Assembly (NCBI GenBank): GCA_000431975.1
Contig: HF988542.1
Span: 5,705-20,932 of the forward strand
Source of the DNA: Prevotella sp. CAG:924
Lineage (GTDB): Bacteria > Bacteroidota > Bacteroidia > Bacteroidales > Bacteroidaceae
Length of the DNA stretch: 15,228 nucleotides
Reading direction: 5' to 3'
A program made the position numbers and the translations under genes. This document shows positions 5,736 to 12,747 of the stretch, piece by piece. Below the pieces are notes generated by a model. That model was not told the DNA's origin. It made no database searches and saw only the letters and a program-made list of their open reading frames with translations. How positions within the stretch are numbered: position 1 is the first letter of the stretch; each line of letters opens with the position of its first letter.

Positions 5736-6734
5736 ATGAAGAGAGCAACTATTCTGACCCTTTTGCTGGCCGTGGTAGCCAACCTGTTATTAGGCTCCTG
5801 CTATCATCACGGCTCTCCCGTCACTCACGAGGCCTACAAGCTGAGTGAGCGGCAGATCGACTCGTTGTCGTTCTTCTCCACCCACCACTACACCAACAAC
5901 TACAATTTTGTGGTGAAGGCCGACTCCATGGTCTTCATCCGCCAGCTGCCCGAGGAGGCCGTCGGCGGAATGACGATCGACACGTTCACCGTGTACCGGC
6001 ACGACCATCTTGTCGTGGCCGACATCCGGTCGGTGCCTACCGATACGATCGACTCCGTGTGGGTGCAGCTGGCCAACGACAGTTCGATGTTCGGATGGGC
6101 ACACGAGAGCTATCTGTTGCCAAGGGTTGTGCCCGACGATCCCATCTCGCAGTTCATCTCCACCTTCTCCGACAACCATCTGCTGGTCTTCCTGATCATC
6201 TTTGTCGTCATCGGAGCGTGCTATATGTTGCGGCAGCTCTCGCGCCGTCATGTGCAGATCGTCCATTTCAACGACATCAACTCTTTCTATCCCACGTTGC
6301 TCTGCCTCATCGTGGCGTCGGCGGCAACGTTCTATGCGACGATCCAGAATTTCGCGCCGGAGATGTGGCGCCATTTCTACTATCATCCCACGCTCAATCC
6401 GTTCAACGTGCCGACGACGCTGAGCATCTTCCTCCTGTCCGTATGGGCCATGGTGATCGTGGGCGTGGCCTGCATCGACGATGTGCGCCATAAGCTGCCG
6501 TTCGGTGCCGCCGTCCTCTATCTGGGCGGTCTGCTCTGCGTCTGCAGCATCGATTACATCATCTTCAGCATCACCACCTTATATTATATAGGCTATTTCC
6601 TGTTGGTGGCCTATTTCTTCTTCGCTCTCCGTCAGTATTTCAGAAACAATTGCGTGAAGTATGTCTGCGGACGGTGCGGAGCTCCTCTGAAGCACAAGGG
6701 CAAGTGTCCGCATTGTGGCGCGATAAACGAATAG
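5736..6734 (+). CDS. Predicted membrane lipoprotein with SH3-like region and C-terminal zinc ribbon
   Basis: I do not recognise a named family. The 332 residues read, in order: a lipoprotein signal peptide with lipobox LLLGSC (Cys22); a soluble region (about 23-145) whose end, VWVQLANDSSMFGWAHESYL, resembles a bacterial SH3 repeat; five probable membrane segments (roughly 149-165, 184-203, 228-247, 256-275, 279-298); and a C-terminal zinc ribbon with Cys311, Cys314, Cys324 and Cys327 (CGRCG and CPHCG). If Cys22 is lipidated on the periplasmic side, five crossings put the zinc ribbon in the cytosol. No acidic residues follow the Cys, consistent with retention in the inner membrane. It follows metA by 64 bases but has no evident link to methionine synthesis, and is closed by a strong terminator. 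Confidence 0.8.
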   Translation: MKRATILTLLLAVVANLLLGSCYHHGSPVTHEAYKLSERQIDSLSFFSTHHYTNNYNFVVKADSMVFIRQLPEEAVGGMTIDTFTVYRHDHLVVADIRSVPTDTIDSVWVQLANDSSMFGWAHESYLLPRVVPDDPISQFISTFSDNHLLVFLIIFVVIGACYMLRQLSRRHVQIVHFNDINSFYPTLLCLIVASAATFYATIQNFAPEMWRHFYYHPTLNPFNVPTTLSIFLLSVWAMVIVGVACIDDVRHKLPFGAAVLYLGGLLCVCSIDYIIFSITTLYYIGYFLLVAYFFFALRQYFRNNCVKYVCGRCGAPLKHKGKCPHCGAINE

Positions 6735-6796
6735 GGTTCCAGAATATGTCGGCCTGATATGAAGGAAGCATTCAAATAGAAAAGGGTCTGTATATA

Positions 6797-6838
6797 AAGA
6801 AAGGTATTGGACAACGGGGTGTCCAATACCTTTCTTTA
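6797..6838. terminator. Bidirectional terminator between convergent genes
   Basis: Perfect 18-bp inverted repeat: AAAGAAAGGTATTGGACA (6797-6814), loop ACGGGG, and its complement (6821-6838). The outer ends are A-rich on the left and T-rich on the right, giving a U tract in both directions. It lies between the zinc-ribbon gene on + and the flippase-like gene on -. Confidence 0.9.
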
Positions 6839-6896
6839 TTATATTGTATTAGTGTTCTTTTCCGGTATATGTGCGGTAGTGCCTTTACGTCCGTCC

Positions 6897-7919
6897 TTAT
6901 ACATTATCCTGTTTTCTTGGCAGCTTGCGTTTGCCGATCTTGATCAGCAGCAGTCCGATTCCTGCCCACACCAACTCGCGTATGCGCACGATCAGTGCGA
7001 CGAAGATGCCTGCGTTGGCTGTCATTCCGAGAGAGGTCACCGACATGAGGAAGCCGCCCTCGCGTCCACCCAGCTGCAGGGGCATGAAGAAGAGCAGGTT
7101 GGCGAAGAGGGTGGTGAAGGCGATGATGAGGATGCAGTTGAGATAGTTCACGTGCGGCATCAGCACGAGCAGGATGAACATCACCTCTGCTGCCGATGCG
7201 ATGCGGCAGAGTATCTCCAGCACGACGGCCGACACGAAGCTCTTCGGGTTTTGGGTGTGCAGGGCCGCTATCTGGCTGTCGATGGTGTTGAGCTGCTCAC
7301 GGTGCGACTCCACGAAGGGGCGTGCCCACTTCTTCACGAAGGGGATGTGACGGAGCAGGTTCATCACGCGGTTGGCCAGTCCCTTGCGGTAGCCCGACAT
7401 GAAGAACCACAGTCCGAGGAAGCAGAAGGCCGTGATGGCTGCTAGGATGATGCCCATGAAGAAGGACACCGGCTTTGTCAGCAGGAAGAGGATCACGGAG
7501 ATCAGCCAGAACCAGAAGTGGCTGAAGATATGCGTCATGGCATAGAGGATCACCGACGACGAGGCCCGTTCCGTGCCGATGCGCGGTGCAAGCTCCATGA
7601 TGCGGTAGGGCTCGCCGCCCATCAGTCCGCCCGGGGTGGTGTAGTTGAGGGCGAAGCCCGATACGGTGATCTTATACAGCCATGTGAAGGACACCGCCTT
7701 CCGCAGTTTGCGGTCGTCGCTGCATACGCCCCGTATGATCAGGTACCATGCTCCCGTGTTGAAGAGGTAGAGGAAGATCCACAGGGCTACGACGGCAAAA
7801 AACCAATAGCCGGCATGACGCAGTCCGTCCCATACTTGTGCGAAGTCGAGCTGGGTGAACATCACCACGAGTACGACGAGGCCGAAGATGAAGAAACCGT
7901 TCTGGTATTTCTTTTTCAT
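6897..7919 (-). CDS. Flippase-like / LPG synthase transmembrane-domain protein (UPF0104)
   Basis: This is an integral membrane protein of 340 aa with about eight hydrophobic segments (near 9-21, 39-56, 80-94, 120-145, 152-174, 229-254, 260-281, 300-327). The family signatures are present: TPGGLMGGEPYR (95-106) and FMPLQLGGREGG (278-289), the conserved proline/glycine and RE patch of the AglD/YbhN/MprF transmembrane domain. The soluble lysyltransferase domain of MprF is absent, so it is not expected to make lysyl-phosphatidylglycerol. Relatives are thought to move lipid-linked substrates, but the substrate is unknown. It starts 24 bases after pdxA and is probably the last gene of rlmN-DUF4837-pdxA; the bidirectional hairpin ends the operon. 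Confidence 0.88.
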   Translation of the reverse strand: MKKKYQNGFFIFGLVVLVVMFTQLDFAQVWDGLRHAGYWFFAVVALWIFLYLFNTGAWYLIIRGVCSDDRKLRKAVSFTWLYKITVSGFALNYTTPGGLMGGEPYRIMELAPRIGTERASSSVILYAMTHIFSHFWFWLISVILFLLTKPVSFFMGIILAAITAFCFLGLWFFMSGYRKGLANRVMNLLRHIPFVKKWARPFVESHREQLNTIDSQIAALHTQNPKSFVSAVVLEILCRIASAAEVMFILLVLMPHVNYLNCILIIAFTTLFANLLFFMPLQLGGREGGFLMSVTSLGMTANAGIFVALIVRIRELVWAGIGLLLIKIGKRKLPRKQDNV

Positions 7920-7943
7920 TGTTTCTTTCTATTGTGTTCCGGC

Positions 7944-9062
7944 CTATTCCTGTTTCTTGTCCTTGGTCACATTCTCATGCTTCTTGGGAATGGCGAAGCG
8001 CACTTTCTCGCTCTCGTCCTTGCGCTCGTGGTAGAGCTTCGGCAGCGGATGGCTGGCGGCCTCGTCATAAGTCTCGCGGTTGCGGAAGGCGTCGATGGCC
8101 AGATAGATGGCATGGCGCAGGGCCGCCGGGTCGGCCTGGTCGGTGCCGGCGATGCCAAACTCGGGAGTCTGGTCGGGTGAGGTGGTCACCAGGGGCAGAC
8201 CGGCGAGGAAGCGTACGGAGGCACTCGGATCGAGGGCCTTGACGGGTGCCATGCCCTGGTCGTGATACATGGCCAGGATGCCGTCGAAGGCAGTGTAGTC
8301 GCCCTGCTCGTAGAAGCGGTCGGCCTGATAGGGTCCGAACACGTTCATACCTGCCTGGCAAAGCTCCTCGATGGCGGGCACGATGGCCTCGGCCTCCTCC
8401 TGGGCGTGGTGCTCGGGTGTGTCGTTGGGGTTCAGGGCGAGCACGGCGATGCGCGGCATGCTCACCTGCAGGTCACGCTCCAGTGCCTGGATGAAGATCT
8501 TTGCACTGTTGACAATATGTTCGGTGGTGATGGCGGCGGGCACCTCGCGCAGGGGCACCTCGTTGGTGAGCAGGGCCACGCGCAGGTTGCCGTTGATCAG
8601 GATGCGCAGTCCTTTCTTTCCCTCGCCGAGACACATCTCGATGAAATGGTCGTTGGTGAAGTCGAAGCCGTCGAGGTGCATGTTCTGCTTGTCCACGGGG
8701 TTGGTGACGAGCACGTCGTAGAGTCCGTCCTTATAGTCGGTGATGGCGCGATCGAGCGCTTTCACGGCGGCGCGTCCCGATTCGGGTGTGGGCACGCCCA
8801 GTTCCACTTTCACATCCTCGTCGAACACCGGCAGGAGGTTGAGCTTGCCCGGCTCGGCGTTCTCGGCGCTCTTGATGATCGTGAAGTTGCCGGGGATGCC
8901 GAGGGCCTTGTGGTGGTAGGCTGCCACCTTCGGTGAGCCGTAGATGATGGGCGTGCACAGCTCGAGCATCTCGGGCTCTGAGAAAGTCTTGAAGATCAGC
9001 TCATAGCCGATGCCGTTGGTATCGCCGTGGGTGATTGCCACGCGTATTTTTCTGTTGTTCAT
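7944..9062 (-). CDS. pdxA: PdxA family protein with altered active-site residues
   Basis: PdxA oxidises 4-phosphohydroxy-L-threonine with NAD in pyridoxal phosphate synthesis, using a divalent metal. The fold is clear: HGDTNGIGYEL near the start, VTNPVDK (119-125), AMYHDQG (264-270) and a C-terminal IAG motif. I chose the ATG at 9062 (372 aa, MNNRKIRVAITHGD); the ATG at 9095 would overlap the previous gene and add 11 residues the family lacks. Compared with E. coli PdxA, which I align from memory, metal ligand His166 falls on Asp138 (next to His139), His211 on Glu168, and His266 is kept as His267; LNPHAGE reads LNPNDTP and the DHGT motif reads DQTP. It may still be the PLP enzyme of this lineage or have another substrate. 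It lies 16 bases after the DUF4837 gene. Confidence 0.85.
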   Translation of the reverse strand: MNNRKIRVAITHGDTNGIGYELIFKTFSEPEMLELCTPIIYGSPKVAAYHHKALGIPGNFTIIKSAENAEPGKLNLLPVFDEDVKVELGVPTPESGRAAVKALDRAITDYKDGLYDVLVTNPVDKQNMHLDGFDFTNDHFIEMCLGEGKKGLRILINGNLRVALLTNEVPLREVPAAITTEHIVNSAKIFIQALERDLQVSMPRIAVLALNPNDTPEHHAQEEAEAIVPAIEELCQAGMNVFGPYQADRFYEQGDYTAFDGILAMYHDQGMAPVKALDPSASVRFLAGLPLVTTSPDQTPEFGIAGTDQADPAALRHAIYLAIDAFRNRETYDEAASHPLPKLYHERKDESEKVRFAIPKKHENVTKDKKQE

Positions 9063-9078
9063 ATCTTTTATTATGGTT

Positions 9079-10005
9079 TTAATCGTTCCATTCACTCATC
9101 AATGCGGCTTCCAGTCGCCGCATCGTGTTTCTTTTCTCTTTGCCCGGAGCGTAGACGAAGGCCTCTACGATCCAGTCGCCGATGCGGCGGGCCACAAAGG
9201 GACCGCCCATAGCGTCGCCTTCCATCTGCCACAGACCGCGGTACACGGTCACCTTCTGTCCGCGTAGCGTCTCTTTCTGTGCCGTCACGGTCATGGGCAC
9301 GGTAGCCATGTACATGGCGTCCGTCTCTCCGAGGATGTTCTTGCGCAGGGCACTGTCGCGGGCAGCGGTGAAGGGCATCGCCTTGTCCGCCCGGTAGATG
9401 GCTATGTTCGTCATCGTCTGTGTCCCGTTGTTGCTCATCCAGAGGAAGTTGCGTGCGCTCTTCGAGGCGGTCATCTCCTCGGGTATCATGGTCCGCAGTC
9501 CCGACAGCCGGTTCACCTTCCGTTCCATCTCTATGTTGCGGTGGTGCTTCAGCCTTGCTAGTTCCGCGTTGATCTCCGCCCGTGTGAGCAGGTTGCAGAG
9601 GGCGGTTGCCTGCCCGGCCATCTGGCTCTCCAGCATCTTCGTGTCGGCGGCGGTGATGTAGACCACCGTCTGGGGCTGTGCCCATACGTCTTTCTCGTAG
9701 CGCATCCGCAGGCGGGAGGCCGCTTGCGGGTCGATGGTCACGATGACGATGGCTCTTGCCAGGCGCAGGGCATTCTTGAAGTGTGCGCTGTCGCATGTCG
9801 ACACGTCGAAGGCTGGCTCGGGCTGGGGCAGTCCGGGCACGTCTTCGCTCAGGGCCCGTGCCACCGTTGAGTCACGGTCGCCGACGACCAGCACCTCGTA
9901 GGGGCGTCCTCCCGAGGAGGGCTGTAGTCCCCGCCGTCCGTTGCACGCTGTCAGGAGCGTGACGGCGCAGAGTGCTGCCAGCAGCATCCGTTCGTATCCT
10001 CTCAT
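9079..10005 (-). CDS. DUF4837 family lipoprotein
   Basis: The product (308 aa) has a lipoprotein signal peptide with lipobox LLTAC (Cys21), followed by a short linker and a soluble domain opening GGRPYEVLVVGDRDS and containing DVPGLPQPEPAFDVS, which I associate with DUF4837, a Bacteroidota family of unknown function. It is presumably anchored in the envelope. No catalytic motif stands out; the later part has conserved-looking aromatic stretches (GLWQMEGDAMGGPFV, near the C terminus). The ATG at 10005 gives a normal signal peptide; Met7 would be a second possibility. It lies 50 bases after rlmN and 16 before pdxA, so cotranscription is likely, but the shared context does not reveal its role. 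Confidence 0.82.
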   Translation of the reverse strand: MRGYERMLLAALCAVTLLTACNGRRGLQPSSGGRPYEVLVVGDRDSTVARALSEDVPGLPQPEPAFDVSTCDSAHFKNALRLARAIVIVTIDPQAASRLRMRYEKDVWAQPQTVVYITAADTKMLESQMAGQATALCNLLTRAEINAELARLKHHRNIEMERKVNRLSGLRTMIPEEMTASKSARNFLWMSNNGTQTMTNIAIYRADKAMPFTAARDSALRKNILGETDAMYMATVPMTVTAQKETLRGQKVTVYRGLWQMEGDAMGGPFVARRIGDWIVEAFVYAPGKEKRNTMRRLEAALMSEWND

Positions 10006-10055
10006 GCTTATGCTTTCCTTCAGTTTGTCCGTGGTTGTCGCTCTCCCTCAGCCAC

Positions 10056-11138
10056 TTATCGTTTTTGGGCCTTCCGTTCCTCGTCGATCTTCTTCGAGGT
10101 GCTCAGCAGACCGCAGGCGGCGAAGATGTCCTGGCCGCGCGAGGCGCGTATGGTGGTGAACACCCCGTGCTGTGTGAGGTAGTCGCAGAATTGTTCCATC
10201 TTCTCCTCGCTCGCTCCGTGCAGGTCGATGTGGGGGATGGGGTGGAAGCGGATGAGGTTGACGCGGCATTCCATGCCGTGCAGCAGCTCTACGATGCGGC
10301 GGGCGTGGTCCATCGAGTCGTTCACCCCTCCGAAGACGATATATTCGAAGGAGAGCCGGCGCTGGTGCGTGAAGTCGTAGTTGCGCAGCAGGTCGATGAT
10401 CTCCTGCAGCGTCATGCCTTTCTCTGCCGGCATCAGGCGGGCGCGCTGCTCATGGATCGGGGAGTGCATGCTGATCGCCACGTGGCACTGGCTCTCATCG
10501 AGGAAGCGGCGGAGCTTGTCTTTCAGTCCCACGGAGCTGACGGTGATGCGTTTCGGGCTCCATGCGTATCCGTAGTCGGCGGTGAGGATCTCCGTGGCCT
10601 TGAGCACATTGTCGAGGTTGTCCATCGGCTCGCCCTGACCCATGAAGACGATGTTGGTCAGGCGGTCGCGCTCGGGCAGGCTGTACACCTGGTTCAGGAT
10701 GTCCGTCACGGTCAGGTAGCCCTCAAAGCCCTGCTTGCCCGTCTGGCAGAAGAGGCAGTTCATCTTGCAGCCCACCTCGCACGACACGCAGAGCGTACCG
10801 CGGTCACCGTCAGGAATGAACACGGCCTCGACAAACTTCTTCTGGGCCGCTTCCGTCTCTTCCGCAGCCGGCCGGGTGGTCTCTACGGGAAACAGATATT
10901 TGGCGGTGCCGTCGACGGAGTGCTGGCTGTCGATAGGAGCGGCGCAGCCCACCTCGTACTGCTGGGAGAGCAGCTCGCGGTTATGTTTGGAGAGATTGGT
11001 CATCTCGTCTATCGTCCGGACATGTTGGGTGTAGATCCACTTGGCGATCTGACCGCCGGTGAAGGCAGGCATCCCCAGGCCCTGCGCCAACTCGCGCAGT
11101 TCGTGGAGGGTCATTCCTAAGAGTTTTTTCTTCATCAT
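10056..11138 (-). CDS. rlmN: Dual-specificity rRNA/tRNA methyltransferase RlmN
   Basis: This radical SAM enzyme makes 2-methyladenosine at A2503 of 23S rRNA and A37 of some tRNAs. The 360 residues match the family: an N-terminal helical RNA-binding domain with GMTLHELRELAQ and GGQIAKWIY, the iron-sulphur motif CxxxCxxC (Cys124, Cys128, Cys131), Cys117 ahead of it, GQGEPMDN (167-174) and RASRGQDIFAACG with the methyl-carrying Cys342. Both cysteines of the mechanism (117, 342) are present, so it should be active; the family member Cfr acts on C8 and is less similar in context. The first two codons are both ATG; the second (11135) gives the usual MKKKLLGMT start. A -7 box lies immediately upstream, so the mRNA may be almost leaderless. 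Confidence 0.96.
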   Translation of the reverse strand: MMKKKLLGMTLHELRELAQGLGMPAFTGGQIAKWIYTQHVRTIDEMTNLSKHNRELLSQQYEVGCAAPIDSQHSVDGTAKYLFPVETTRPAAEETEAAQKKFVEAVFIPDGDRGTLCVSCEVGCKMNCLFCQTGKQGFEGYLTVTDILNQVYSLPERDRLTNIVFMGQGEPMDNLDNVLKATEILTADYGYAWSPKRITVSSVGLKDKLRRFLDESQCHVAISMHSPIHEQRARLMPAEKGMTLQEIIDLLRNYDFTHQRRLSFEYIVFGGVNDSMDHARRIVELLHGMECRVNLIRFHPIPHIDLHGASEEKMEQFCDYLTQHGVFTTIRASRGQDIFAACGLLSTSKKIDEERKAQKR

Positions 11139-11142
11139 TCTG

Positions 11143-11150
11143 CAAAGTTA
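11143..11150 (-). promoter_or_regulatory. -7 promoter box for the rlmN operon
   Basis: TAACTTTG on the minus strand, followed by CA, ends only four bases before the first ATG of rlmN. A start about four bases downstream would put the transcript's 5' end next to or within a few bases of the ATG. No convincing -33 TTG is seen. Confidence 0.5.
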
Positions 11151-11194
11151 CAATAATTTTGATGAAAGTGCGGTTATTTAAGGTCTAAAATCAT

Positions 11195-11202
11195 TAACTT
11201 TG
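11195..11202 (+). promoter_or_regulatory. -7 promoter box for the SpoIID-like gene
   Basis: TAACTTTG on +, followed by CA, sits 14 bases before the ATG at 11217 and 29 before the alternative ATG at 11232. It is identical in its ten bases to the box facing the other way for rlmN. The -33 region is not clear. Confidence 0.5.
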
Positions 11203-11216
11203 CACTATAAAACTAT

Positions 11217-12701
11217 ATGCCAAAGCGAAACATGGACAAAAATACATACCTATCCGAACCGTCTGTCACCGTGGGCATCGTCAGCGGTAAGGAAGTCACG
11301 TTTTCTCTTCACGGCCGTTATGCGGCAGAGGGCCGGCAGGCCGACGGAACCGTTCTTCCGCTCGCCCCGTCCTCTTATGCCGCCTCCCGTCTCACGCTCC
11401 GTATCTCCTCCGGTGCCATCCTTTGGGAGGGCCGTGGCTTTCAGGAGCTGACGTTTGTCCCGGCGGATGAGGAGAATAGCTTTTCGCTTGAGGATGTCAC
11501 CATCGGCGTGCATTTTCATTGGCAGCGTCAGGAGACGCAGACTTTCCGCGGCACGCTCCGCCTGTTGGCCGTGGGCGACCGCATCCAGACGATCAATGTC
11601 CTGCCCGTAGAGCAGTATCTCGAGAGCGTCATCTCCAGTGAGATGAGCGCCACGTCCAGTCCCGCCCTGCTCGAGGCCCATGCCGTCATCTCCCGTTCCT
11701 GGCTTCTGGCCCAGATGGAGAAGCGGGCGGCGTGCCGGCCTACCGCTGCGGAGGATCATGCGGGAACGGCAGCCGTGACGTCCGGCCGGGCTGCCGGCAG
11801 CCCGGCGTCCGGTCATGACACGGTGGAGATCATGCGCTGGTACGACCGCGAGGACCACACGCTGTTCGATGTCTGTGCCGACGATCATTGTCAGCGCTAT
11901 CAGGGCATCACGCGTGAGACCAATCCCCATGTGGCCGAGGCCGTCAGGGCGACGCGCGGACTGCTGCTCACCTACGGGGGCGCGATCTGCGATGCCCGCT
12001 TCTCAAAGTGTTGCGGTGGCGCCACCGAGGAGTTCCAGTATTGCTGGGAGAACAGGCGGCTGCCCTATCTGAGGGCCGTGGCCGACCGGCTGCTGGGCAG
12101 TGCCGACAGTCTGAGGGTCGCCCGTCCCGACTTTGCCGTGACGGACAGCGACCGTCCTGCCTTGCCCGATCTCACGGACGAGCGGGAGGCCGAGCGGTGG
12201 ATCCGCAGCGCTCCTCCCTCGTTCTGCAACACGCACGACAAGACGATCCTGTCGCAGGTGCTCAACACCTACGATCAGGAGACGCAGGACTTCTATCGTT
12301 GGACGGTGCGTATCGGTCAGGAGGAGCTGCAGGCACTGCTCAAGGAGAAGTTGGACATCGATCTTGGCGCCATCGTCAGCCTGCTTCCCGTCGCCCGTGG
12401 CAGGAGCGGCCGTCTCTACCGTATGAAGATCGTCGGCACGAGGGGTGCGCTCATCCTCGGCAAGGAGCTGGAGATACGGCGTGCCTTGAGCAAGACCCAT
12501 CTCTACAGCTCCGCCTTCGTCGTCGACCGTGAGGGCTCCGGTCCTGTGCCCTCCGCCTTTGTCCTCACCGGTGCCGGCTGGGGCCATGGTGTCGGCCTCT
12601 GCCAGATAGGAGCCGCCGTGATGGGTGCCCGGGGCTACGACTATCGTCAGATCCTCGCCCATTACTATCCGGGTGCGGAGCTTCAGCAGGCGTATGTGTG
12701 A
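11217..12701 (+). CDS. SpoIID/LytB-domain protein, no export signal
   Basis: SpoIID-family proteins cleave stem-peptide-free glycan strands as lytic transglycosylases. Visible here are VLPVEQYLESVISSEM (128-143) with candidate catalytic Glu142, a zinc-site pattern His214-Cys220-His224-Cys225 (HTLFDVCADDHCQ), TRGLLLTYGGAICDARFSKC (246-265) and the C-terminal GAGWGHGVGLCQIGA (452-466). An Ala/Gly-rich insert lies near 171-200, and there is a distinctive N-terminal ~120-residue part. There is no signal peptide, and an in-frame TAA at 11208-11210 excludes a longer start; ATG 11232 (MDKNTYLSEP) is an alternative. With the AmpG-like permease 46 bases downstream, a role on imported peptidoglycan fragments in the cytosol is my inference. 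The organism's relatives do not sporulate. Confidence 0.9.
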   Translation: MPKRNMDKNTYLSEPSVTVGIVSGKEVTFSLHGRYAAEGRQADGTVLPLAPSSYAASRLTLRISSGAILWEGRGFQELTFVPADEENSFSLEDVTIGVHFHWQRQETQTFRGTLRLLAVGDRIQTINVLPVEQYLESVISSEMSATSSPALLEAHAVISRSWLLAQMEKRAACRPTAAEDHAGTAAVTSGRAAGSPASGHDTVEIMRWYDREDHTLFDVCADDHCQRYQGITRETNPHVAEAVRATRGLLLTYGGAICDARFSKCCGGATEEFQYCWENRRLPYLRAVADRLLGSADSLRVARPDFAVTDSDRPALPDLTDEREAERWIRSAPPSFCNTHDKTILSQVLNTYDQETQDFYRWTVRIGQEELQALLKEKLDIDLGAIVSLLPVARGRSGRLYRMKIVGTRGALILGKELEIRRALSKTHLYSSAFVVDREGSGPVPSAFVLTGAGWGHGVGLCQIGAAVMGARGYDYRQILAHYYPGAELQQAYV

Positions 12702-12747
12702 CAAGCGGACCGCAAGGTCCCGACAGTGATAATACCAACGAATATAT

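Noticed and set aside
4694..5782. 362-codon - frame opposite metA
   Set aside because: Antisense shadow; metA has its nucleophile and catalytic residues at canonical positions.
9063..9095. Longer N terminus for PdxA
   Set aside because: Would overlap the end of the DUF4837 gene and add residues not found in the family.
9972..11120. 382-codon + frame opposite rlmN
   Set aside because: Antisense to a gene with full catalytic motifs; composition rich in His, Val and Leu is typical of a GC-driven shadow frame.
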